A stretch of 64,000 nt of DNA. Source: Nemopilema nomurai. Taxonomy: Eukaryota; Cnidaria; Scyphozoa; Rhizostomeae; Rhizostomatidae. The stretch covers positions 3,445,442-3,509,441 of the forward strand of contig ML133454.1 in NCBI GenBank assembly GCA_003864495.1, read 5' to 3'. The first letter of the stretch is position 1. Every line of letters begins with the position of its first letter. Made by a program: the position numbers and the translations under genes. The notes beneath the pieces were generated by a model, which saw only the letters and a program-made list of their open reading frames with translations, ran no database searches and was not told the DNA's origin. Of the stretch, positions 40,901 to 52,900 are shown piece by piece.

Positions 40901-43900
40901 TTTGAAACTGTACTTATAACTGACACCAAAGCAGCACCTTCCTTCTAGCTTTTCATTGTGAAATGGAGAAATCAAACACTAGGAAATCATTTCGGACTGA
41001 TCGCGTAGAAAAATGGGTCGATCCGCCAAAACCGACAAACATTTTGCTAAATAAAACTGATCATTAAAAATTAATCGGGTATTTCAGTTTTCTTTGTCCA
41101 ATAAACATTAATATTGGCATCGTAATAAAAATCTTCCGTCGCACAGAAACGTATAAACAAACTTCAAATAACGATATCGGAAAAAAACCTAACCTGATCC
41201 GATTTTCGCAATCATCTCATCCAATTTGCCACAAATGTCTTGGCTAAATGAGCCTTTGTCCACATTCTCCTTGTACTTCCCAATGAAGTTCCCTGCCTTT
41301 TTGTATCTTCCCACAACGTATGTACAGTACATTCCGTTCTTCTCAGCATTCGCTTTGCCGATTCCAAGCACCGTACTGCCTTTCCAAACCACTTGAGTGA
41401 AATGACCGGCACCCCCAGAGCCTCCGTCTGAACCAAAACTGTATCCAGGTTGACAGACTTCGGCGTACCTGAAACGCAAATTCAATCATCGTCAGGCTAG
41501 TTTCTCGGTGACATCCTTTTGTAACAAAATGAGCAAAGAAATCTCGCTAGATGTGATTACTTTCGAAACATCGTACCAGTTTCTGGTCGCTTCTTCCGCA
41601 GACATTTCGTCTTCCTTCTGACTGGAACACTTCATTGCCAGATTCTCTCCGTAGTCCGTCTGCGCATGCTGCAATGTTCCCATGTCAGCTAGTTTCTTTG
41701 CGTATTCTTCTGCTTCCTTGGACATTCCTTCATCAAGAGTCATGTCTGGGGCACCATGGATTTTCCTAAACATGTTGTGAGCCTTCAGGCCGTTTTCTGC
41801 AAAGTTTCCTCCTCCTCCTGAGCCACCACCGTTATCACCACCCATGAATTTGTGAGTTGACTGGCCCTTTTGAAGCTTGGTATTTTTAGAATTTTTACCA
41901 AATTTTTTGGATTCGGCAGCAGCTGGAAATTCAAAGAAAATTCCTAGCTCTTGAAAATCCCTAGTCTCAAGCAATCATAAACTTAACGAGGATACTAAAA
42001 TGTACTGCTTGGAGTAAGTGGAAAGAAAGCCCTCTTCTCTGTAACAGTCTGAGAGCTATTGAAAATTGTTCTCGTAATAAAACAAGTGGTGGACGGGGAT
42101 GAAAAATCTTCTTCCAGCTATCAGCTCTTCGAAATAAGTTGAATTTACCTATATCTAGCACTAAAAATTTCTACCTAATCTCTATTAGATGGTACCAATA
42201 GGATATTAAAAATTTATAGAGTCATACCCTTCTGTCCAACGCTCTTGTTTTTACCGGATGAATTTCCGTTTGGTTTTCCAGCCTTGAAGTTTTGGATTCC
42301 TTTGTGAAGCTTGTTCTGAGTATTGCCTTTTTGGGTCTTGCCAGACTTAGAGCCACCTGTTAAAATATTACTTCATTCCTTTACTAGATGACAGCACTAT
42401 CAGCGACCAAGCTAGTGTGATTTCTTAGAACTGGCTTTGGTCAGGTGAATCAGGTAGGGGTTTCTGCAATGGTTAGTCTACATTCGTCATTTGAGACTCC
42501 ATTCTTGGCGGGGAGGAGTTGAGTATTAATTAGAAAGAGAGCTGTGGAGCATATAATAAAATAATTCGAAATTTGAACAATTTTATTGCAGCTTATAGAG
42601 TTATCTGTGATCTGATATGCAAACATAAAAATGAAGTGGCAGTGTCAGTTAAGGCTTTAAATAGCTTTAAATCTTGCTAAAGCAATAATAACAGATTTTC
42701 TTCGCAGCAAGAAAGAAAAAAGAAGGTAAAACCTGGAGGAAACATTTGCTTTATGATTCAGTTCGTTTTTAGACGTGATACTCAATTTGAATTATTTTCA
42801 TAGAGACCCGAAGTCATAGTGGGTTGACTGAGTCAATCTGAAGAGGTTGATGCGAAAACATTCGAACAGAAAGGTGATCTAACCTGTATCCACATCTGCC
42901 ATCATTTCATCCAGCTTATCACAAATGCTCTTGGAAAAACTCCCTTCCGGCACATTCTCTTTGTACTTTCCCACAAAGTTACCGGCTGGCCGGTATCTTC
43001 CAACTACATAAGTGCAAACCATTCCATTGCTTTTGGTGTTTGAGGCCCGCCCCAGGCCAATGTCGGTCGTCCCTTTCCAAACGACTTGTGTGAAATGTCC
43101 GGTACCCGAGCCAGCGGAACCGGACGCGAAATTATAACCCGGCTTACACACCTCCTTGTACCTAAAAACAAGGTCGACGGTGAGAAACATGAACTTTAAC
43201 TTGGGAGCAATTAGGGGAATATTAATTTTTGGGGCATATAAAATGTTTCGCTGCATCAAATTGATGTAATAAACACCCAAAAAAGACCTTAGGAACTAGC
43301 AGTTCTCAATAAGAATTTTTCCAATTGATAATGAAAGATGGGGAAGCAGTGGAATTATGTAGAAGAAGATACATAAAAACAACATTACCACATCTTGGTG
43401 GCATCGGCGGCACTCAATTCGTTTCCCTTTTTACTGTTGCAACTCATGGCTAGATTCTCGCCATCTTTGGACTTCGAATGCTCAAACTTGAACGAGGCTG
43501 CGAGCTCCTTCGCATAAGCTTCTGCTTCTTCTGCCATCTTCGCGTTGTTTTTCACATCCGAAACCTTGTGAATCTTTCGCAATTTATTGTGCGCATCAAC
43601 CGCCTGCTGTGAATATTCGTCCGTACCTTTACTTGACTCTTGCTCCTCATTTGCTTTTTCCTCCTTGGGTTTCTTGTCTCCGTCTCCCTGCCCATCATCA
43701 CTGCCAGCCTCGCTCTCGGCATCTTTGGCGTCCTTTCCTCCAGCTCCTCCGTTTTCACTGCCCTTCTCAGCTCCAGCAGCCCCTCCAGTGGTGTCAGGAG
43801 ATTTATCGCCTCCTGCTTGGATACCGATATCATCCGAGTCCTGACTACCGCCAGCCTCTACCCCGATATCTCCTGGTTTCCCTTCTTCATTTGTGCCATT

Positions 43901-46900
43901 ATTTACTCCAGCACCTTCTGGTGCACCATCACCTTCAGATGGTTCCCCAAAAGCAGAATTTGAATCCTTAAGATCTGTAGATATAGTGGCCATGTTTGAA
44001 AATCCTGATGTTGCCTTCAAGCCACCGCCTCCTGCAGTATTGAGTAAAATACTTAGTAAGTAAAAGCAGCCCTTTCTATACAAACAACATTTGCAAAGCT
44101 ACTAGCAAGCATATGATTTATGGGAAGGATATGCAGACGAACTACCGGGCCTAGATCAACTAACCTTCGGATATCTTCTGTGTCATTTCGGACAGCTTGT
44201 TGCAAATGTCTTTCTTAAAGGACCCTTGCAAAACATTTTCCTTGTATTTACCCCTGTAATTGCCAGGAGGTCTGTACCTGGCTACGACGTACGTGCAAAA
44301 CATTCCACTCTTGCTCTTTCCCTTTGCCATTCCGATACCTAAATCCTTGCTCTCTTTCCAAGCCACCTGAGTAAAATGCCCGGTTCTTCTTGTACCAGAG
44401 CTACCAAAAGTGTAGCCAGGCTTACACACCTCCTTGTACCTTCAAAAACGAGTGATGAAAGGCGATTAAAAAACCACATGCAAAAAAGATTTCCAATGTC
44501 AACAAAGGTAATGTAATAGACCAAGATTATCAACAAAGACACGGTAACTTGTTTTATCGTGCCTCATTTACGGTCATTTAGGCAGCCAAAAGCGTTGACT
44601 TCGAGCTTTCAATCGTTAATAAAAGATTACCCCCCGAGAATTAGATATATTTTATAAGCAGATTAAAATCTTAAAAAAATTGCATAAATACCCATTAGGA
44701 TTAATATGACCCATTTCCAAAGACAGCCATCAACAAATTAAGCGAAAAATGGTTTACAAACAGGTATCAAGGAAACAGCGAAACATTTCGATTTTCTCTA
44801 AAACCTTTAGAACTCAAACATCCCTTTACTCACCAATGTTCTGTTGCTTCCTCTGCACTAAGATCTTCATCCCTGCTTGAACAACCCATTGCCAAATTTT
44901 CACCATCTTTTGTCTTTGAGTGCTGAAACTTCTTTTTCGCTGCCAATTCTTTTGCATATTCCTCAGCTTCTTTTGACATTTCTTCATTGATTTTTAAGTC
45001 TGGAGCTGTGTGAATTTTTCTGTACATATTATGGGCCTTGAGTCCCTTTTTAGAATATTCAGATGAAGAATCCTTCTCCTTATCCTTTTCATCTTCCTTG
45101 TCTTTGTCCTTTTCATCTTCCTTGTCTTTGTCCTTTTCATCTTCCTTGTTTTTGTCCTTTTCATCTTCCTTGTCTTTGTCCTTTTCATCTTCCTTGTCTT
45201 TGTCCTTTTCATCTTCCTTGTTTTTGTCCTTTTCATCTTCCTTGTCTTTGTCCTTTTCATCTTCCTTGTTTTGTCCTTTTCATCTTCCTTGTCTTTGTCC
45301 TTTTCATCTTCCTTGTTTTTGTCCTTTTCATCTTCCTTGTTTTGTCCTTTTCATCTTCCTTGTCTTTGTCCTTTTCATCTTCCTTGTTTTTGTCCTTTTC
45401 ATCTTCCTTGTCTTTGTCCTTTTCCTCTTCCTTGTTCTTATCCTTTTCATCTTCCTTGTCTTTCTCCTTTTCTTCTTCCTTGTTAGTATCCTTTTGCTCA
45501 TCCTCCGGTTTCTCGTCGTTTGCATCCTCCTTATCTTCGTCCAGCTTATCATCTTCATCAGGGGACTCCCCTCCTTCTTCGCCCTCTTTACCTACATCAG
45601 GACCTCCCCCACCTTGTTCATTTGCTCCTACAAATCGATATTGGAAATGAAAAGAATTCATCAGTCGGGAAGCATTCTCAGATTGCCTGTACTCAAAGGC
45701 GTGATGATAATGCTACCTTGCGCTATGGTCTCTATATCTGATCAATTACGTATCTAGCATCAAATTCTGTGATTGAAATTAGCGCCTTATAGGAAGCAGA
45801 AGCCTTGTCGAGCTGAGGTTTAGCCCAATGATACCTCTATGGTGATGACGTGATATTTCAGAAAACACAATACACATCTAGTGCATCTATGGCTTATCAG
45901 CTTTACAACCCAGGCCATAAATGTTAATTTTTATCAAGAGATCAATGAGATGCTACTGCTGGAGTGAAACTTTAGCCTTCGCATGCTACCTTTTGATGCG
46001 TCCTTTGCAATTTGATCGAGTTTAGAGCAGACATCCTTATTGAAGTCGCCTTTAGGAACATTGTCCTTGTATTCACCAATGAAATTGCCTGGAGGCCGGT
46101 ACCTTGCGACAATGTACGAGCAAAAGAGACCGCTTTTACTCTTGGCGGTCGCAATTGCAATTCCCAACTGAGTACTGCTTTTCCAGACAACCTGAGTGAA
46201 ATGCCCCGCAGCGCCAGCACTTGTACCACTGAAGCTGTAGCCCGGCTTGCAGACTTCTCCGTACCTGCGAAGGCGACAATAGACATTATCAGTAATCTAT
46301 TCACCTCAGCTTTGAAGGATACGGGAACATTCTACAAGCAAATTGTACATTTTTCCAAGAAAACACACAAACGAGGCATCTGTAGATATGTCCTTTTTCC
46401 AATAGGGCTACAACCTGTGATGACGATATCTAGAATAGTTACTAAAATTAGAAATAATTAACAATCAATGTCAAATGCATTTATCAATCACAGCATTGTT
46501 TAAGGTATTGGGTACCCAAACTCGGAGGTATGCAATCGGTCTCAACTTCACGAGCCTAAATGTCTACAGAATTGCCAATCTGCGTTTTAGTAAATAAGCA
46601 ATGAGTTGTATTGAAGAGATTGAAAAAGCTTATGTGCAGCTTACCAATCCTTCACGGCTTCGGCGGCAGAGACTTGAAGATTTCTCTCATTGCATCCCAT
46701 CGCCAGGTTTTCTCCATCTCTCGTCGATGAGTGAAACAACTTGCCTTCTTTTGCAATAAGCTTGGCATATGCTTCCGCCTCCTTGGACAGCCCTTCGTCC
46801 AAGGTCATCGGGGGACTCCCGTGCACCTTCCGGAAAGCATTGTGTGCGGCCAACCCCTCTACTTTGAAATTCCCTGCTCCTCCTTTAGGACCTTTCCCCT

Positions 46901-49900
46901 CTCCTTCGCCCTCATTCCCTCCAGCTTCTTCTGGGGCATCCGTTCCAGCATCGCTTTCATCGCCTTCTTCCTTATCCTCATCCTCCACATCGCCTTCAGT
47001 TTCGGCATTTACTTCGTCAATAAAATTTCCTGGCTTCAACTTATGTACAGCATTTACTGCTTTCTTCTTCTTTCCTCCTGGACTGCCAACAAATTTTCCA
47101 GTTCCAATTTTGATGATCGGAATCCCCTTTTCTATCGGATCTACGAGGTATGGCTTTATCAAAGCAACCGGACTATAAAAAAGTCTTTCTTTTGGTTTCC
47201 ATTTAGACTTGCGAATATCATGAATATCAGAACATCACTTATCTAAACCCTTACACAGTGTAGCAGAATGAAGACAAGGGTACAGAATTTCACATTCAAT
47301 TTTGCGATTTTATACACCTTCTGAACTAAAATAAGAGCTGTTAGACATTCTTGATTTTAGGCACAATCTTCACAAAATGCAAGAATGCTCGACAGACCTT
47401 TGTCATCTGATATGCTAGGCTACATTCTACAGTGGGGAAACAACTTACCTTTGGAAAATTTGCCATGCGCAGAATTGGTGCTGTAACTTTTTAAGGCTGC
47501 GGTGCCCGTTCCAGTTTCTGAGTCGATATCTTGCACGTCCTTTTCCAAATCTGAACACTTGCCTTCATTGAATGGTCCTTTCAAAACATTGTCTGCAAAC
47601 TGCGACTTGTAGTTTCCGGCTGGTCTGTATCGTGCTACGATATAAGTGCAAGTCATTCCGTTCTTCTTGCCAGACGCTTTCCCGATGCCTAGCCTTGAGC
47701 TTTTCTTCCAAACGACTTGAGTGAAATGGCCAGCTCCACCGGGCGTCTCGCTTCCAAAAACGTAACCGGGCGAACAGATCTCCTTGTACCTGGATGGCAT
47801 AGGAAATGAACAATACTGTACGGTGCTGAACAAACCTTGCTTGCAATACCACCAAATACCAGCCAATAGTGGGCTGCTAGAGAATCCTTGACAGGATAAT
47901 AACTACACGAAGCTTAAAAGAATTGGTCAGTGATCAATGAGAAACATCCGGCCTAACCTTAGCCTAATCTGCTTGCAAAATGAGTATAGGGTACTGTGAA
48001 TACAGTGATTGGCTGAGATCGCACCGCTTCTGGCACGGCCCTATCAAGCATTTTCTAACTTCAAGAGCTGACGGGTGATAAAAGCAGCTACAAACCAGTT
48101 GAGGGTTGCCTCCTGCCCGGTCATCTCCTCTCCTGAGCTTGTGCACTTCATCGCGAGGTTTTCGCCATCCTTCAGGTCAGAGCTGTGGACCAAACTCTCC
48201 TTGCTGACCAGCTCCTTCGCGTATGCCACGGCCTCTTTCGACATGCTTTCATCCAGGGACATCGATGGGCTGCCGTGAGCCGATCGGAACTTGTTGTGGG
48301 CCTTCAGTGCTCCCTCCTCGAATGAGCCTGAAATGACCAAGGATTGCTATTGCTCGTTGCCCATGTAGAAAGTAGAGCTTCGCTCAGATTCGTAACACAA
48401 TTTAGGAGGGACACAAGTTATTCTAAGGCACAAAAATTACAAGGTCACGGAAAATACACGATAAAATGGTAAAATGGCGTAACTAATGCATGCATTGCCA
48501 AAGTAGACATATCATAAATGAAAAAGGTTTGTGACCTTTTGGATCAAAGTTCCTTGTAGGAATAACAGAATTCAAGCTAGTTGGTCGAACGAAAGGTAGA
48601 CAGACAGCGAGTCAAACAAAGATCAGGGGGGGGAGCAATCCAACCACCCTTCTATGAATAGCCTCTAGCTAGGTATGCAGTTAGAAAAGTGTGCGACCTC
48701 TTAATTCCTGCTGAATGTGCGAAAGTAGTGGAAATTTGAAATAGCTGCGATGGGGAAATACCACCTTTGAAAGTATTTACATCAACAGCAAACCTCAGAA
48801 ATTGCACTGTGAAAGGGCTACCTGAACTCTTGGCATTGGCAACCTTTTGATTGGCTTGACGATTTTCTTCAGGCTTGCCCTGTTGATTGTTACTCGCACC
48901 CTGGAACTGCACTGGCTTTTCGACCGCCATGGCTTGCTCATCGAGCTTCCCGGAAGCTGTCCCTTTCTTTCTCTCCGTGACATGGAACTGCCTGAATTTC
49001 TCCGCCGCCATCGCCTGTTCATCCAGACTCAAAGCAGCGGCCTCTTTTCTCTTGTCATCCTGATTAGAATGGAGCTTCGCCGCATCGTCCACCAGCCGCC
49101 ATTGATCTATCCTTGAGGCGGGTTCTGAAACCCCAAAGCCGTAGCCTAGAGGAGCACTGCCGCCCGCCACGGGGTTTTGTCCATATTCGTCATAGTTCTG
49201 GAAGCTTCGATCGGGTTCATACCGGGAAACCACGTCAGGGTTGAAGGACGAAGCCTCGTAACCAGGAAAAGCATCCTCGGTCACACCTCCATCTGAAATT
49301 AACAAAATGTAATTCTTAAGGAACAGGACCAAGACCAGATGGGCGAAATCTACTGAAATAGAGAAAGAAAAAAGTTTAATTTTATGAAGATAAAAACCAG
49401 CAAATTTTAATCTTTTCATATTCAACCAACAAAACAAAATGTGTATAAATCAAAATAATTCCCCATCCTATGCAATAAAAACGTTACATCCAGAATAGCC
49501 TGAGACATTATACTGTACATATCTCGAAATGTATTATTCAAATATCGAGATAGAAAAAGAACAAAAGGCTATTGCTTCAAAAAATTTCAAGGCAAGGGAT
49601 TCTACTCGTCAAGTCAGTTGATAGATTTTTCTAACATCATCCCATCAAAAAGATGAACAAACAAGAGGGTTTTGTTTTTTCTTTCCTTGACTGTGGCGGT
49701 GATGCAGATTGTTCAACGCATGGTTACTGTCAATCAACTTGACATTACCATTTCGCTTTCGCCAATAAAAATATCTTCAACGTCAAACGAACAAAAAAGT
49801 ATTTCAAATACTTGGATTCCTTCATAACAGAAGATAAAAAATGTGTAACAGACGTCAGAATTTGAATAATCCGAAACAGAACATTGCCTCGGTACATAAT

Positions 49901-52900
49901 GATCACGATAATTGTGAAAATAATTCATATATAATGCTTTTTATCTGATGCTTTCTACATCACATGAGCATTCCAGGTAAGAACGAGGTCATGTAATGAG
50001 AAAGTGGATCATAATGGGGATATTTGCGATTTGATTTACGAAGGAGTTTGAAAGTAGGAACGAATTCCTTATTTATGGCACACTTAAGGCTATTCGACGG
50101 AAATGCCTTCATATCGTTGAGCCTTCATATCTGTACTGCCATGAACTGCCTTAGAGGAGTGGTGTAATCTGCTGGCAACCTTGAACCAAAGGCTAATAAG
50201 ACGATTCTGCAGATTATGGACCATTCTCCTTCAGAGGACTGTTAATGTATGGCCAGTTGAAGCCGTGCTTTTCGGACTTTTTACCTTGGTAATCTGCTTG
50301 GTCCGTATTTTTCGACAACACGAACACCAAACCAGGAAACCTGACAAAGTTGCTCAACCGATCGCCGCCTTTCTTGACAATGTCAGATCCAAACGCTGTC
50401 TTTTCTATTGTCAGGCTCTGGTTATGAAGGCAGTCTTTCTTTTTCATGTTCCTCTTGCCATGATGAAGTGACTGGTGATGACACCCTAGATTTTGAAACA
50501 TCTCTACGTTAAGTCGATTAACACGATGAAAGCATCAAATCCTCGTCTTCTTTGTCAACTTTGCTTGGTCTTTGCAAGTTTGACCATTACGTCATTATCA
50601 TTACGTCATTGCTGTTGTTGGAAAGTTGGTTGTATATCTGAATTGATCGGTCAGAACGAGGAAGTGGCTCTGTATTTGTCAACTGTTAGCAATACATCAA
50701 GAGTGAAGTTGATTCTTAAAGGGAATCGACACGTCAAAGTGAACGCATGCAAATAGAATCGTGTTTTTGAGGTAACTGTCTGCATATTGGAATTCTTCTC
50801 ATTGCAGCGGCAAATGATCATCTGATGGTAATTGGACCAAGATGATTGCACCTTGCACTCTTGACATCAAAAGTGAGAGATCTGTGGATATGGCAATACG
50901 CCACTTCAAGGGTGTCGATTCCTTTTAACGTGGTGGGCTCTTAGTGAAGCACGACTTTCTCTTCGTGATTATCGGCTATTGTTGTCTTGTCGATGAAGTC
51001 ACGTCACAGAGCATCTCAAAGCATCAGCATTGGAAAACTGAATAGCTTTACACAATCTTTGGCTCATCTTTAGGCAGTGAAAAAATGACTGCAAAAGCTA
51101 GTGACTTCCTCCTGAATTTCGCAAGCAAGCACTTTGTCCTGTCAATCAATTTACGAGTGCAGATAGAGTGGTTACTGTCGTAAATGTTACGTTGAGTCAA
51201 CTGTCCTATCTTGAGCCAGTTAGGCATCAAAGCCCTCTCGCCTTCCCTTAATCAAGCGTCTTTCTAAGAGGCGTGCTTTTGGAAATTGGTGTCGTTTGTG
51301 CCATCTTCATTAGGTGATGAAGAAAGACGTCTTTGGAATTTCTCGACAAGACAATCAACAGGCTCTAAATTAAAAACTAACATGGGCTTTCTACTTTCAG
51401 CTGATGAAGGCAACAAATGCTTCTTTCTGTAGAAATGTAGTCCCATTTAAAAGATAATCGAATTACAAAATATATATCTAACAATTACAGAAAAATTATC
51501 CACATTTAAAATAGCTATCTATGATAAGAAAAAAACGATATCTTTTCAAAGTTAACATTCTACTTGTTTACCATTATCTCTAGTTCCCTTACGCTTCCAT
51601 CCAAAATGGAAAAAGAGCGAGTCTATCAAGAGCTTCACCCACCGTGCAATCAAATTTAAGAAGGAATTGACGGAATGCTACAAACCGTGCTCTCGTATGC
51701 GTCCAATGTAGGACCGCTCAAATTCACTTGCGGCCGAGTTCGCGGTCTGCTTTACGCCAGGACACATTGACTTCTCAAACGTCCCCTTCAGTACGTTCTC
51801 CTTGTACTGTTTTGCTACGTTGCCTGGTTTCGAATACCGCCCGACGATGTACGTGCAATGCTTCCCCTCTTTGCTCTTGGCCTTTGCCACCCCGATGCCG
51901 AAGTCATTCGAGCCTTTCCAAACCATTTGCGTGAACTGGCTGGCCCCTTGTGCGCCACGGTCAGTCGAAAAGTCGTAATCTTTATCGCATACCTCTTGAT
52001 ACCTGTGCAGAGCAACGAAAGCTCTTTAAATTTTGACGAAAAATATAGCGCATCGACGATTGTACGGTGGCAAATTGATGCCCTTGGATTTTTTTCAAAA
52101 CACAGAGAACAATTGATGATACTCGAAATAAAGCTTCTAGTAGCTTAAATGAAATCCCTAAAATTATAATCTTAGAGCCTGGTTTCAATTTATCTCAACC
52201 TATAAGAGCTAACTAGCAATTCTAGTTATGCCATGTTCCTTAGTTTTCCTGGAAAAACCTCGTCTTAGAGTGATGCTAAGAATAAATTCAAATGAGACAA
52301 TTCTGTGGTTTACTGTTTTTAAATGCTTGTATTGGAAAGTCGACAGAGGCGCAGTAGAGAAAGGTGAGTACCAGTGCACAAAGGCCTTCTGAACGGGAAC
52401 ATCAGCATCATCGTCCTTGCAAGTCGAAAAAATATTCTCTCCCTCGGCCGTGGCCATGTCGTACTTGAGTTCATCGGTTGCAGCAAGGTTCCTCGCCCAC
52501 TCGAGCGCGTCTCGACAAAGTGTGTGGTTCAACTGAAGCTTTGGGCTGCCGTGGATTTCTCTGAACACATTGTTTATCGACAGTGCCTTCTCTTCCAGTT
52601 TCGTAAAATCTAGAACATAACCGACAATTGTTTAAATTCATTTTGATACAGAATTATGCTAGGGCCAATGCATATGTCATCTAATGGGAACCAGATGTGA
52701 TTAATGCTGATTTCGTGATCCCCAGTTTCCACCAACAAAAGAAGAAAGTGATTATTGCTAGAACTACGTCATTTCTCTAGGCGCAAATTGAAAGCAATTT
52801 CGCAGTCAAAATGCACCATGCTCTTTTAATGGGAATAGATTAATCTTAGAAACTGTAGGTGCTGCAGTTATGTACAGAAGAGCTGATAGCGAACAAGTAG

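Noticed and set aside
43587..43971. Plus-strand frames opposite the domain 9 linker
   Set aside because: Antisense shadows of a Gly/Asp/Glu-rich coding stretch with good splice borders.
45038..45757. Plus-strand Ser/Leu/Phe/Cys/Pro frames over the KED repeat
   Set aside because: Antisense of the Lys/Glu/Asp linker of domain 8.
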